Shown here: piece by piece, positions 43,101 through 52,900 of the stretch | Position numbering within the stretch: the first letter of the stretch is position 1 | Layout: the number at the start of each line of letters is the position of its first letter | From: Erysipelothrix sp. HDW6C | Lineage (GTDB): Bacteria; Bacillota_I; Bacilli_A; Erysipelotrichales; Erysipelotrichaceae | Reading direction: 5' to 3' | Assembly (NCBI RefSeq): GCF_011299615.1 | Contig: NZ_CP049861.1 | Span: 558,001 to 622,000, forward strand | DNA length: 64,000 bases | The notes under the pieces: model-generated | The model's database searches: none | What the model was told of the DNA's origin: nothing | What the model saw: the letters and a program-made list of their open reading frames with translations, nothing else | Made by a program: the position numbers and the translations under genes

Positions 43101-44030
43101 TTATTCAGCTTTAGGTGCTTCCGTTGCGTAGTCATACCATTTGAGCAATGGGTTATAACCACCTGGAATTGCTTCCCCTGTTTCAGGGTTTGTTGCTTTT
43201 GAATCACCAGCTAAGATACCTGTTGCAGTACCGAAGATACCGATTACTAAGAGTAATACGATACATTTTGTTGGTGACCAGTTGCGTTTCTTGAGTAAGA
43301 AGTACATCAAGAGTGTTAATGCTAATGGAACTAACTTAGGTAAGATACCATCAAGTGTTTGTTGGATGTTTGTTACCAAACTACCGTTAACAAATGAGAT
43401 ACGGATTGCTGTACCACCGAAGATTGATGTCATCGCACCAACGATAAATACCCCTAAGATACCTGCAGCACGTGTGAACTCTTTAGCATTTTTAGTAAAG
43501 ACATCAATAGCGCTTGCTCCAAGTTTGTATGACATATTCATCAGCCAGAAGCGAAGTACGAATTGTACAACGTTGAAAATTACTAAGAATAGAATAGGTC
43601 CCATGATTTGCTCGTTAATCGCCATATTAGCGGTAATACCAGCTGTGATAGGAACTAATGTCATCCAGAATAACGCATCACCAATACCGCCTAATGGACC
43701 CATGGCAGCAACACGTACCGCACGGATTGTTGGGATATCAGCTTTTTGTTGTTCTAGGTTTAATACGATACCCATAACGAATGTTACTAAGAATGGGTGA
43801 GTGTTAAAGAATTCAAGGTTATGACCCATTGAGGCAGCCAAGTCTTCTTTGTTTGTATGGATCTTTTCAAGTCCAGGTAAGATACCGTATAGCCATCCTG
43901 CTGCTTGCATACGCTCATAGTTAAATGATGCTTGCAAGAAGAGGGAACGCCATACCATTTTGTTTAATGTTTTCTTATCCAGTGGTTTGGCTGGAGTCAG
44001 GTCTTTGTAATGTGTTACGTTAGATTCCAT
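43101..44030 (-). CDS. PTS mannose-family subunit EIID
   Basis: A 309-residue membrane subunit of mannose/fructose/sorbose-family PTS. The markers are SFNYERMQAAGWLYGILPGL, AAMGPLGGIGDALFW and the C-terminal membrane segments. I chose the ATG at 44030 (MESNVTHY) because GGAGGTG is 6 bases upstream; earlier ATGs overlap that site. It overlaps the EIIC gene by 11 bases. In this neighbourhood the sugar is most likely N-acetylgalactosamine or galactosamine. Confidence 0.92.
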   Translation of the reverse strand: MESNVTHYKDLTPAKPLDKKTLNKMVWRSLFLQASFNYERMQAAGWLYGILPGLEKIHTNKEDLAASMGHNLEFFNTHPFLVTFVMGIVLNLEQQKADIPTIRAVRVAAMGPLGGIGDALFWMTLVPITAGITANMAINEQIMGPILFLVIFNVVQFVLRFWLMNMSYKLGASAIDVFTKNAKEFTRAAGILGVFIVGAMTSIFGGTAIRISFVNGSLVTNIQQTLDGILPKLVPLALTLLMYFLLKKRNWSPTKCIVLLLVIGIFGTATGILAGDSKATNPETGEAIPGGYNPLLKWYDYATEAPKAE

Positions 44031-44829
44031 CTTCATCACCTCCACCGAAGTTACCGCCCGTTAAGCCGGACATTTTTGTATTCATTTGGAAATCGTAAAT
44101 GGCAATTGCGCCACCGATCATTGAAAGAATTAAGAGTGCTGCTCCACCAAGTCCTGGAACCATATTTACAATTGTTGCAAATGCGAATCCAAGGAAGTAG
44201 AAGCCCCATAGTTCTCCCGATAACATAATTTTCATTAAGATACCGAAACCAACATATTTCATCATACCACCAGCAACATCAAGTCCAGCCATTAACCAGC
44301 TAAGGTTATAGGATGCTTTTGCAAGTTGATCACCGATAAGTTGTCCTGATAACATTCCAACTAAGATGATAACTGCGAACAATGAGCCAAGAATAGCCAT
44401 TGATAAGTAGTTGATTTGTGCAATACCTTTAGGGTTAGCATTTTTTGCATGTTTGTCAGCAACAGCCATGATTGGTGACATTAAAGTAAATGTCAATGTA
44501 ACAGCATATTGTCCAAGTAAAGCAAATGGAACTGCTAATCCAACAGCAGTATTAGGAGCCATATTTGATGAGACAGCAAATACAGTAGCCATAATACCAC
44601 CGATAATGACGTTAGGTGGTTGAGCTCCACCTACAGGCATACTACCGATTGAAATCAATTGGTAGGTTCCCCCGACGATCATCCCTGTACCAGGTGCGCC
44701 TAGAATTGCTCCAACAACAGTACAGAGTACGATTGGTTGGTACAGTGATTCTAAGAAACTAAACTGGTCAATCGCGGCAATAAATGTCACGATCATAACT
44801 AGGATAATCTGAATGATTGTAAAATCCAT
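44020..44829 (-). CDS. PTS mannose-family subunit EIIC
   Basis: A 269-residue polytopic EIIC. It has the family segments SIGSMPVGGAQPPNVIIGG and VGLAVPFALLGQYA and about seven to eight membrane helices. I chose MDFTIIQ at 44829 with AGGAGG 10 bases upstream; the earlier ATG at 44838 is almost inside that site. It follows EIIB by about 20 bases and overlaps EIID. Confidence 0.92.
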   Translation of the reverse strand: MDFTIIQIILVMIVTFIAAIDQFSFLESLYQPIVLCTVVGAILGAPGTGMIVGGTYQLISIGSMPVGGAQPPNVIIGGIMATVFAVSSNMAPNTAVGLAVPFALLGQYAVTLTFTLMSPIMAVADKHAKNANPKGIAQINYLSMAILGSLFAVIILVGMLSGQLIGDQLAKASYNLSWLMAGLDVAGGMMKYVGFGILMKIMLSGELWGFYFLGFAFATIVNMVPGLGGAALLILSMIGGAIAIYDFQMNTKMSGLTGGNFGGGDEDGI

Positions 44830-44850
44830 GTGATTCATTCCTCCTATATA

Positions 44851-45327
44851 TTATTTGAAGAGCTTTTCAATGTCCTCAGAAGCATTTTGCGGAACACGAC
44901 GAATTTCTAATTCGACTCCGAGATCTCTGAGTTTTTTGAACGCTGCGACATCTTTGTCATCAACAGCAACAGAGGTAGCGACCTGGCGTTTTCCTTCCGC
45001 CATGTGCATATTACCAATATTTACCTTTTTGATGGGTACTCCACCTTCAACAAGTTTTAGTACGTCTTCTGGTGTTTCACAAATGATAAAAATCATTTGA
45101 CGATCAGATGCCTTGTGAATTGTTTCGATTGTTTTTTGGATTGTCCAATAACGAGTTTGAGCATAACCTGGAGCGGCCATGTCCATTAATCCCTGACGCA
45201 TTTTATTGCCAGCGACCTCATCATTTGCAACTAACAGTAAGTTTGCTCCAACGACCCCTGACCATTGAGTAGCGACTTGTCCATGAATCAAACGATTATC
45301 AATTCGTGTTAATACAATATTTGGCAT
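44851..45327 (-). CDS. PTS mannose-family subunit EIIB
   Basis: A 158-residue cytosolic phosphocarrier. The phosphorylated His is H15 in RIDNRLIHGQVATQW. The GGVPIKKVNIGNMH segment is typical, and among family members it resembles the N-acetylgalactosamine type (AgaV) in my judgement. AAAGGAGAG lies upstream of the ATG. First gene of the EIIB-EIIC-EIID unit, with a CcpA-like palindrome at its promoter. Confidence 0.92.
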   Translation of the reverse strand: MPNIVLTRIDNRLIHGQVATQWSGVVGANLLLVANDEVAGNKMRQGLMDMAAPGYAQTRYWTIQKTIETIHKASDRQMIFIICETPEDVLKLVEGGVPIKKVNIGNMHMAEGKRQVATSVAVDDKDVAAFKKLRDLGVELEIRRVPQNASEDIEKLFK

Positions 45328-45358
45328 ACGAGTTCTCTCCTTTCTGAACTATAAGAGA

Positions 45359-45382
45359 TGTAAGCGCTCTTACATTATTATA
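45359..45382 (-). promoter_or_regulatory. EIIB promoter -10 with CcpA-like palindrome
   Basis: TATAAT on the minus strand (45377-45382) is followed at the expected start by TGTAAGCGCTCTTACA (45359-45374). This palindrome resembles a catabolite-responsive element but has two extra bases compared with the 14-base consensus. It suggests repression by CcpA when glucose is present. Confidence 0.55.
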
Positions 45383-45431
45383 ATATCGCAATAGAAATCA
45401 TAATGATTTGCATTATTTTACACGATATTTG

Positions 45432-45488
45432 CACTTTTGCGTAATGGAAGCAAAAGTGGTTGTGAAAAATGACAATCTTGAATATGAT
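45432..45488 (+). promoter_or_regulatory. AraC-gene promoter with upstream inverted repeat
   Basis: TTGTGA (45460-45465) and TATGAT (45483-45488) are 17 bp apart. Just upstream lies a perfect inverted repeat, CACTTTTGC (45432-45440) and GCAAAAGTG (45450-45458), with a 9-base spacer. It could be an operator shared by the divergent PTS operon and the regulator gene. Confidence 0.55.
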
Positions 45489-45513
45489 ACAATTATAAAA
45501 AGGAGGATTCGTT

Positions 45514-46704
45514 ATGTACCTAAAAACAACCAGTCCGCAGTTTCTGAAATATGGAAGTATTGCGGAAGAACCTTCCCGATATCTCTCACAACGAACTTAT
45601 TTTGAAGGGAAAAACCCAACACATTTGGATGTGTATGATGCGAAAGTAAGAATTGAAGTTCTCGAAGGAATTGCCATCCTTGTATTGCAAGAGGAGTTTG
45701 GAAGTCGCGAACAATTTGTAATTCATCGTGCACCAATTCTAAACAAAAATACACCATTTACTGTCATTCCCTTAACGCAAAGTGCAGTTATTGAGGTGTC
45801 AGTCCAGTCAAAGAAAGCTGTGAAGCAAAGCCGTATTGAATTTGAAGATGAACTTAACTATGAACCCATCCGTCCCAAGTTCTCAGTCACTGATATTTAT
45901 TCATACTACTATAATGTAAAAGGGAAAGATTACTACTTTCATGGGGAGTCTCACTATAATTGGGAACTTACGTATGTTGACACAGGGGAACTTGTGACTG
46001 AGATTGATGGTCAAGAATATACTTTAAGCAGTCAACAAATGATGTTGTACTTTCCGGGACAATTTCATAAGCAATACGTTATTGGTGAAAAAACAGCGTC
46101 CTACCTAACCATTATGTTTGATATGAACATTCGCTCTGCAGACGTGCAGCACATGAAGAATAAGGTTTTTGATTGTACGACCGAATTGTATCAATTGACC
46201 GATAAGTTTATTCGTCATTCTACTATAATGGAAGAGCAGAATGTGCCCTATGCACGTGATCTGATGGTTTCTTACTTACAGGAAATTATCATCCACCTAA
46301 TTCAGTATGATAGTCCTAAGAATGATCAACACAGTCTTTCCAATCCCATTCAAGCAAACTTTGAGAATGAGTTGATGAATGAGATTAATAATTATATTCA
46401 ACGTAATATCTTTGAACCCATATCAGTTGAGGACATTTGTGATCAGTTCTCAATCAGTCGCTCAACACTTCAGGGTTTGTTTAAGAAGAACTTGAACATG
46501 CCACCAAAGCAGTACATCAATGAATTAAAGATGTCGAAAGCACAGCATATGATTCTAGAAGAAAAGTATCCAATTACTGAAATTGCATTAAAACTTGGAT
46601 TCAGTTCAATTCACTATTTCTCACGCAAATTCAAAAAAAGATACGGGCTTGCTCCCAGTGAGTTCTCACAATCCATATACAAAGATACCAATGCCGATAT
46701 ATAA
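45514..46704 (+). CDS. AraC-family transcriptional regulator
   Basis: A 396-residue regulator. The middle region (about 140-230) has a cupin-like pattern, HYNWELTYVDTGELVTEIDG and MMLYFPGQFHKQYV, for ligand sensing. The C-terminal 100 residues contain two helix-turn-helix units (ISVEDICDQFSISRSTLQGL and ITEIALKLGFSSIHYFSRKF). AAAGGAGG lies upstream of the ATG. It is divergent from the EIIB-EIIC-EIID genes and convergent with the YajC-EIIA-AgaS genes, so it is the likely local activator of both. Confidence 0.92.
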   Translation: MYLKTTSPQFLKYGSIAEEPSRYLSQRTYFEGKNPTHLDVYDAKVRIEVLEGIAILVLQEEFGSREQFVIHRAPILNKNTPFTVIPLTQSAVIEVSVQSKKAVKQSRIEFEDELNYEPIRPKFSVTDIYSYYYNVKGKDYYFHGESHYNWELTYVDTGELVTEIDGQEYTLSSQQMMLYFPGQFHKQYVIGEKTASYLTIMFDMNIRSADVQHMKNKVFDCTTELYQLTDKFIRHSTIMEEQNVPYARDLMVSYLQEIIIHLIQYDSPKNDQHSLSNPIQANFENELMNEINNYIQRNIFEPISVEDICDQFSISRSTLQGLFKKNLNMPPKQYINELKMSKAQHMILEEKYPITEIALKLGFSSIHYFSRKFKKRYGLAPSEFSQSIYKDTNADI

Positions 46705-46740
46705 AAATAAGCTCCGCAATTGAACCCGCGGAGCTTTGTG

Positions 46741-47031
46741 TTACTTATCAATGATGTTTGAAATACTATAGACGGCAACTTCAACGACGGTGTTGTCATT
46801 GAGTTTCACCTTAGCAAAGATATTATCGCTATCTTTGTTTACCAGAGTCCCAATCAGTCCTCCAGCAAAGACGATACGCATACCAGGCTTCAAGTCATTG
46901 AATAGTTCTGGCATTCTTTCGCGTTGTTTCTTAATGTTACGAGCAGTTGTGACATAATAGATAATCGCAAAGATCGCTACTAAGAATCCAACGGTAAGAC
47001 ATGTATAGAGTACTACTGATAGTGGTGTCAT
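46741..47031 (-). CDS. YajC-like protein of a PTS operon
   Basis: A 96-residue protein with one N-terminal membrane helix (VVLYTCLTVGFLVAIFAIIYYV), RNIKKQRERMPEL, then a YajC-type beta domain with LKPGMRIVFAGGLIGT. It is distinct from the housekeeping secretion subunit by its place behind EIIA and AgaS. YajC paralogues in glycan-PTS operons are known in streptococci. Its role there is unclear. Confidence 0.85.
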   Translation of the reverse strand: MTPLSVVLYTCLTVGFLVAIFAIIYYVTTARNIKKQRERMPELFNDLKPGMRIVFAGGLIGTLVNKDSDNIFAKVKLNDNTVVEVAVYSISNIIDK

Positions 47032-47051
47032 ATTAAGTGTCCTTTCTGAGA

Positions 47052-47486
47052 CTAGATTCCGTCTCCATCAAAATCATCATTTGTGTCAACTTCTTCTAAG
47101 CTGAAGAAGTCTACTTGAGAAGCCCCTGTTTCGGCGAGTGAGCGTGTGAATGGTATAACTTCAACATCTCCCATACGCATCAAGCTTGCTTCCAAGAGCA
47201 TTGCTAAGTTTGTTCCTGTAAGAACTTCAATATTGTCAATTTGTGTTGTGATCATTGCTGCTTCCTTAAAGGGTGTTCCACCTTTTAAGTCTGTGAAGAT
47301 AATGACGCCGTCGCCTTTATCAACATTCGCAATCGCTGCACGCAAGTCAAGACCCAATTGTTCGGGTGTCTTTTCTTGTAAGAATGTGACAACTTCGTAT
47401 TGTTCTTGTTTTCCTGCAATCAATTCAACTGCGGATGTAAGTCCTTCTCCGAAGTTACCGTGACCTGTTACAATAATTCCAATCAT
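47052..47486 (-). CDS. PTS mannose-family subunit EIIA
   Basis: A 144-residue EIIA with the phospho-His H9 in MIGIIVTGHGNFGEGL, and the FTDLKGGTPFKEA and VLTGTNLAMLLEA motifs. The start MIGIIV at 47486 shares one base with the AgaS stop (TAATG), with GGAGG upstream. A longer frame reading into the AgaS gene is not real. The C-terminus is unusually acidic (DTNDDFDGDGI). It phosphorylates the EIIB encoded in the divergent unit. Confidence 0.92.
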   Translation of the reverse strand: MIGIIVTGHGNFGEGLTSAVELIAGKQEQYEVVTFLQEKTPEQLGLDLRAAIANVDKGDGVIIFTDLKGGTPFKEAAMITTQIDNIEVLTGTNLAMLLEASLMRMGDVEVIPFTRSLAETGASQVDFFSLEEVDTNDDFDGDGI

Positions 47487-48661
47487 TACTTTGCCTCCTT
47501 GTATGAGTATGGGTAGATAATGACACCTTGAACAACACGGTTTACAAGACCTGATGGCCATGGGTTGTCGGGAGTCTTACCTAAATCGATGGATTTATAA
47601 AGTGACATTGCTTGTGCATACATCACCATGTTTAAACCAACGAAATCAGTGTTTACACTCTTATTATAGTTAATCACGTGGTAGACATCAACAAGTGCTG
47701 CGATGGAATCGTCTTGTTTTAAGTCAACAACCATAATTTGGTTGCCATCACGTTGTCCACTCATCTCTTTGATAAGATCAATTTGGTACTTACGTACATA
47801 GTCTGATTCTTTCATATAGATAACAGTTAGTGTTTTTGAGTTAACAATTGATTTTGGCCCATGACGGAATCCAAGCGGTGAATTATGCATTGTAACAACT
47901 TCACCTGCCGTAAGTTCCAACATTTTAAGTGCACTCTCTTGTGCAAACCCATTAAGGTCAGCGTCACCCAAGTAAACGATACGTTCAAATTTAAAATCAT
48001 TAACAAGCTTTTCAATTACTTTATAGTCGCTTGTATTGAATTCGCTACCTACGCGGATAAGTTCTGCAATAGCATCTGCGTGTGTATCCAAAGTATCAAT
48101 ATTGAATGCCAAGTATGCTGCTAAGAACATGTTTGAGAAACTACTTGTCATCGCAAATGATTGGTCATTTGTTTCTTTAGGTAACTTAATTGCATAGGTG
48201 TGGTCATCTTCGCGTAAAGCAAGTTTTCCTTCGTGGTTGCATGTAATAATAAGGTGCTTTGTATTTGGGTTTACAATCGATGCAACATCAACTGCTGCGA
48301 TTGATTCTGGAGAGTTTCCAGAACGACCGAATGAAACAAGCAATGTAGGTTTCTTTGGATCGATGTACAATTCAGGTGTTACAACAATGTTTGTTGTTGC
48401 GATTGATTTAAAGTTTGAATTAATATTTTTAACAAGCACGGGTGCAAGTGAATTACCGACGAATTCAGAGGTTCCTGCTCCTGTAAAGATAACATCGTAC
48501 TCTTTATTTCCTGTAACTTGTTCGATAAACGCTTTAATTTCTGCGCGTTTTTCTTTTATAATTTCGAATGTCTTACCCCATGTCGTTGGTTGTTGCGATA
48601 TTTCATTGGCTGTATGGAAAGCGGTAAGTGATTCCCAGTGAGCTTTGTCTTGATTAAACAT
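47486..48661 (-). CDS. agaS: AgaS-type sugar isomerase/deaminase (SIS domains)
   Basis: A 391-residue protein with two SIS domains. The N-terminal FTGAGTSEFVGNSLAPVL and LVSFGRSGNSPESIAAV motifs bind the phosphosugar. AgaS converts galactosamine-6-phosphate to tagatose-6-phosphate with release of ammonia. The gene heads the AgaS-EIIA-YajC unit. On the minus strand a promoter TTGAGG - 17 bp - TATAAT lies upstream (about 48700-48730). The aga deacetylase (AgaA) is not nearby, so NagA or another enzyme may serve. Confidence 0.9.
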   Translation of the reverse strand: MFNQDKAHWESLTAFHTANEISQQPTTWGKTFEIIKEKRAEIKAFIEQVTGNKEYDVIFTGAGTSEFVGNSLAPVLVKNINSNFKSIATTNIVVTPELYIDPKKPTLLVSFGRSGNSPESIAAVDVASIVNPNTKHLIITCNHEGKLALREDDHTYAIKLPKETNDQSFAMTSSFSNMFLAAYLAFNIDTLDTHADAIAELIRVGSEFNTSDYKVIEKLVNDFKFERIVYLGDADLNGFAQESALKMLELTAGEVVTMHNSPLGFRHGPKSIVNSKTLTVIYMKESDYVRKYQIDLIKEMSGQRDGNQIMVVDLKQDDSIAALVDVYHVINYNKSVNTDFVGLNMVMYAQAMSLYKSIDLGKTPDNPWPSGLVNRVVQGVIIYPYSYKEAK

Positions 48662-48842
48662 TTATATGTTCTCCGTTTCTAGTTTCTTCCTCATTATCAT
48701 TATAGGTAGAGATTTGGGGGTCCTCAACCGAATTGGTTAAAGGTGCAAAAAGTGTACCGAAAAAGACAAATAGGGGACTGTAAGTGAAATTGAATATGCG
48801 ATACAATAGAGTTAATAAGAGAATCGTATAAGGAGAGAAATC

Positions 48843-49295
48843 ATGAAAAAGACCCAAGAGAAGACATTTGTAGATTTCATTAACAAAAAGACATACCGTG
48901 TTCCAAAATCCAAAGAAACCTTACTTGGTGTCTATCAAAATCGGTATGCCATTATACTGGCAGTTTGTGTATTGCTCGAAGGTTTTATCTTTGGTTTATG
49001 GCCAACACTCTTCTTTGCTCTCGTAACAGTCGTATTCACAGAATATGTATACCGTTCACGATTCTTAAAGTCATTGACAGTTATTCCAACAGAAACGGTT
49101 ACGAAGAAAGAGATCAACAAACAAGCAACAATCATGAATTGTTTACTTTACCTCGCTTTGGGTATTGGTCTTATCTACTATGCCCTGGGAGAACCCCATC
49201 CTGATACACAAAAGATTTTACTTTTAGCCATCGGTGCAGGAACCTTGGGTGTTGGCATCACATACGTCACCAAACTTTTTACTAAAAATGCATAG
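48843..49295 (+). CDS. Hypothetical membrane protein
   Basis: A 150-residue protein with about four hydrophobic segments: two after a 35-residue cytoplasmic N-terminus (MKKTQEKTFVDF) and two near the C-terminus. AAGGAGAG precedes the ATG. It lies divergent to agaS and is followed by a terminator. I do not recognise it, and a link with sugar use is only positional. Confidence 0.7.
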   Translation: MKKTQEKTFVDFINKKTYRVPKSKETLLGVYQNRYAIILAVCVLLEGFIFGLWPTLFFALVTVVFTEYVYRSRFLKSLTVIPTETVTKKEINKQATIMNCLLYLALGIGLIYYALGEPHPDTQKILLLAIGAGTLGVGITYVTKLFTKNA

Positions 49296-49308
49296 ATAGA
49301 TTTCCAAG

Positions 49309-49332
49309 AGATGTCACATGACATCTTTTTTT
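49309..49332 (+). terminator. Intrinsic terminator
   Basis: AGATGTCA/TGACATCT stem and a run of seven Ts. Confidence 0.8.
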
Positions 49333-49454
49333 AGGAATGTTTTTATGATGCTCATACTTAACTGTAGGAGGGCAGATTGAAAGGAAATTAAGATAGAGAG
49401 GAGTAATATCTGATTTCCCCAGATTGTGCAATCTGCACCCTAAAGGAGAAAACT

Positions 49455-49556
49455 ATGAAAAAAATTTCAATCATGGAAGGAGTAGCAATAAAGATGTCGA
49501 AGGTGGTACTATTAATGATTTCTAGAGGGCAACAGATACGCCCTGTGAGAAGATAA
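49455..49556 (+). CDS. Possible 33-residue cationic peptide gene
   Basis: ATG at 49455 follows an excellent AAAGGAG at normal spacing. The frame encodes 33 residues: MKKISIMEGVAIKMSKVVLL, then MISRGQQIRPVRR. One base separates its TAA from the next ATG. It is amphipathic with a hydrophobic middle and a strongly basic end. No match is recognised. A short inverted repeat (CAGATTG/CAATCTG, about 49420-49436) lies just upstream. Confidence 0.4.
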   Translation: MKKISIMEGVAIKMSKVVLLMISRGQQIRPVRR

Positions 49557-49557
49557 A

Positions 49558-49812
49558 ATGCGTCAGAAAAAGAGATCAATATCAAAAAATATAATAATCA
49601 AAGAAGCTATTATTATTTACATCGCTGCAGCGATACTTTATCCCTTAGAAAAAACTGATTTTCATCAAACGCTAATAAGGAGTTCACTCATGAAAGAAAT
49701 GATTGTCGGTATATTTTCATTTGCAATTTCACTCATTTTGACAAAATTGATGTTAAGAAAATTCTGCAAGATTGAACATATTCTACAATCAAACAGTGAG
49801 AATAATGAGTAA
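49558..49812 (+). CDS. Small hypothetical membrane protein
   Basis: An 84-residue product with a basic start (MRQKKRSISK), two hydrophobic helices (IIIYIAAAILYPL and MIVGIFSFAISLIL) and a polar tail. It starts 1 base after the 33-codon frame, so the two are probably co-translated. Its own RBS is weak (GAGAAG), which supports coupling. No family recognised. Confidence 0.55.
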   Translation: MRQKKRSISKNIIIKEAIIIYIAAAILYPLEKTDFHQTLIRSSLMKEMIVGIFSFAISLILTKLMLRKFCKIEHILQSNSENNE

Positions 49813-49916
49813 TTCAATGGGCACAATCCGTGCCTTTTTCTTTTGTGTGCATTATTTAAGAATTGTCAACATTCAATGAATTGTGTAAGTGCAGTATTGA
49901 TTTATGCAAATCATTC

Positions 49917-49956
49917 TTGACAGAAAACCTTTAGACTGAAAATGTAAGCGTGTACA
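49917..49956 (+). promoter_or_regulatory. Promoter and CcpA site of the GH31 gene
   Basis: TTGACA at 49917-49922 is followed by a weak -10 region. TGTAAGCGTGTACA (49943-49956) matches the catabolite-responsive-element consensus TGWNANCGNTNWCA at all but one position and overlaps the -10/start region. This predicts glucose repression of the surface glycosidase gene. Confidence 0.75.
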
Positions 49957-49974
49957 TACGCAAAAGGAGAAAGA

Positions 49975-52900
49975 ATGAAAAAATTTAGTGTTTTAGTTCT
50001 AAGTTTACTCATGGCTTTGACTCTGATGAGTCCGGCGATGCATACTCCCGTTTACGCAGACGAGGAGCCAGCAACTGAAAAGCCTCGCGTCGATGCGACT
50101 GGATATGAAATACTGGGTTCTGTCGAAAATGTTGAAGTTCAAGGAACAGATGTTATCTTGACTTTAAGCGATGGAAATAGAACAAAGCTTTCATTTCTAA
50201 CTGATAATTTATTCCGCTATTATGTTGATATTGAGGATACAGAGTTCCTAAAGTATCCCAAGCCAAATAGCAACGATCATAAAGCAACCATTCTTGCTAA
50301 AGAAGAATCTGACTTTATTAGCGAAAGTGGTGTTGTCATTACGGTTGATGAAGGGGAAGTCATTAAAATCTCAACAGCCAAGATTGTTGTAACAATCGAA
50401 AAAGCGACATCGCTCTTAACAGTGCGACGCATTGATGGATCGATTGTAATGCAAGAAGCAGCGCCATTAATGTACAAGGGCAATGAAACGGTTCAGTCTT
50501 TGGTGGAACATGATGATGAGTACTTTTATGGTGGTGGAACGCAAAATGGACGTTTTTCACATAAGGGAGAAATCGTTAAAGCTGTAAACACAAATAACTG
50601 GGTTGATGGTGGGGTCGCAAGTCCAAACCCATTCTACTGGACAACGAAGGGGTATGGGATTGTTCGCAATACCTTTAAGCCGGGTGAGTATGACTTTGGT
50701 AAGACGAGTCCTGGTGTTGTCTCTGCAACCCATAATGAAGCACGTTATGATGCGTATATTTTTGTAGGAGATAATCCAGAAGCATTGTTGAATGCTTATA
50801 CAGACCTTACGGGGAAACCAGCACAACAACCTGATTATGCGTTTTATTTGGGCCATTTAAACTGCTACAACCGCGATGTTTGGAAAGAGACGGGTTCGGC
50901 TAGTGGGAAACTCATTGATGGAAAGTACTATTCCGAGCGTAACCCAAGTTCTGGAGAAATCCAACCGGGTGAAGTACAAGAATCCTTAATGGAAAAGAAT
51001 GGAAACTTACCATTCACCGCACAACGTCAAATTGAAATTCATGAAGAGAAAGATATTCCACTGGGGTCCTTTTATCCCAACGATGGTTATGGTTGTGGAT
51101 ACGGTCAAACTGATTCCTTTGATGGTGATATTGAAGAATTAAAGGCATTTACTGATTTTGCGAACAGCAAAGGAATTGAAACGGGTCTTTGGACACAAGC
51201 AAACCTATGGCCACGCGATATCAACAATCCTCAAAAGGGAGAACGTGATATCCAACGTGAAGTTCAAGATGCTGGCGTTCGTGCGATTAAAACGGACGTT
51301 GCATGGGTAGGTGCGGGTTATTCAATGGCATTGAATGGTGTCATGCGTGGATACGAAGCAATCACTGAACTGGCAGGAACAAAAGCAATGATTGTTTCCT
51401 TGGATGGTTGGGCAGGAACCCAACGCTATGCAGGGATTTGGTCGGGTGACCAAACAGGAGGAAACTGGGAATACATTCGTTTCCATATCCCAACATACAT
51501 TGGTACCGGTCTTTCAGGAATGCCCAATGTTGGAAGTGACATGGATGGAATTTTCGGAGGGAAAAATCCTGTAATTCAAACCCGTGACTTCCAATGGAAA
51601 GCCTTCACACCGTACATGCTTGATATGGATGGTTGGGGTTCATCACAAAAGAATCCATGGGAGTTTGGGGAAGATACGACATCAATCAACCGTGCATACC
51701 TTAAGTTGAAAGCAGAAATGATGCCTTATGTTGCAACGATTTCTGCACAATCAGCAAAAACTGGGATGCCGATGGTTCGCGCGATGTTCTTGGAGTATCC
51801 GGATTCCTACACACATTCGAAAGCAACCCAATATCAATACATGTGGGGAAGTTCTTTCTTGGTTGCTCCAATCTACCAAAATACCAATGCAAATGCTCAA
51901 GGGGATGATATCCGTAACGATATTTACCTTCCCGATGCTGAACAAATTTGGATTGACTATTTCACTGGCGATCAATACCGTGGTGGATCTGTTTTAAATA
52001 ATTTTGAAGCCCCAATTTGGAAAACACCGGTCTTCGTCAAGAATGGTGCAATTATTCCAATGTATGCTGAAAACAACAACCCACGTGCTAAAGATGCAAA
52101 CAATCCAAAGGGTCTGGATAAATCAGAACGGATTGTTGAGTTCTATCCACAGGGTGAAACATCATTTGATCTCTACGAAGATGATGGCATCACAGATGGC
52201 GGTGCATCGACAACGACACGTATAACCTCTGTTGTTGACGGAGAAAAGGCCACACTTTCAATTGATAAAACGCTTGGAAGTTATCCAGGCATGATCTCAC
52301 AACGTAGCACTGAAATGATTGTTAATGTCTCTGCTGCACCAAAAGGTGTCAAAGGGAATGTTGGCGGAAGTGATGTTGTCTTTACGGAAGCAACGTCGCG
52401 TGAAGACTACGATAAAACAAGTGGCAATGTATACTTCTACGATGAAACACCTGTTTCAATCATCAGTAAATATGCATCAGAAGGTTCGACCTATGACACC
52501 GCCCCACTTACAACACGTCCAAAACTTTATATCAAATCTGCGGATACATTCGACATCACAGCGACAAATTATTCTGTAGTTGTTGATGGCTTCAAAAATG
52601 AGCAAGAAGTTTCACCCAACGAACTCGTTGAGACACTTGCTGTTCCTCAAAACTTAGCATCACCAGAACAAACACCGTCTTCAATTACATTGGAATGGGA
52701 CCGTGTTGCCGAAGCACAAACCTATGATGTTGAAGTTGATGGAACGGTATTCTCAAACATCTTAAGCAATGACTATCTCAGTTTGGGATTGCACTATGAT
52801 ACAGATTATACATATCGTGTTCGCACGGTAACATCTGAAGGACACTCAAATTGGAGTGATGCACTGGTTGTTCGTACAGCACTTGATCCGTATCGCAATG

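Noticed and set aside
43282-43800. 172-codon plus-strand frame inside the EIID gene
   Set aside because: It is a shadow frame antisense to EIID; the EIID sequence has clear family motifs.
47487-47561. N-terminal extension of EIIA
   Set aside because: It is antiparallel in sense to nothing useful, overlaps the AgaS coding end and lacks the family start; MIGIIVTGHG is the normal EIIA start.
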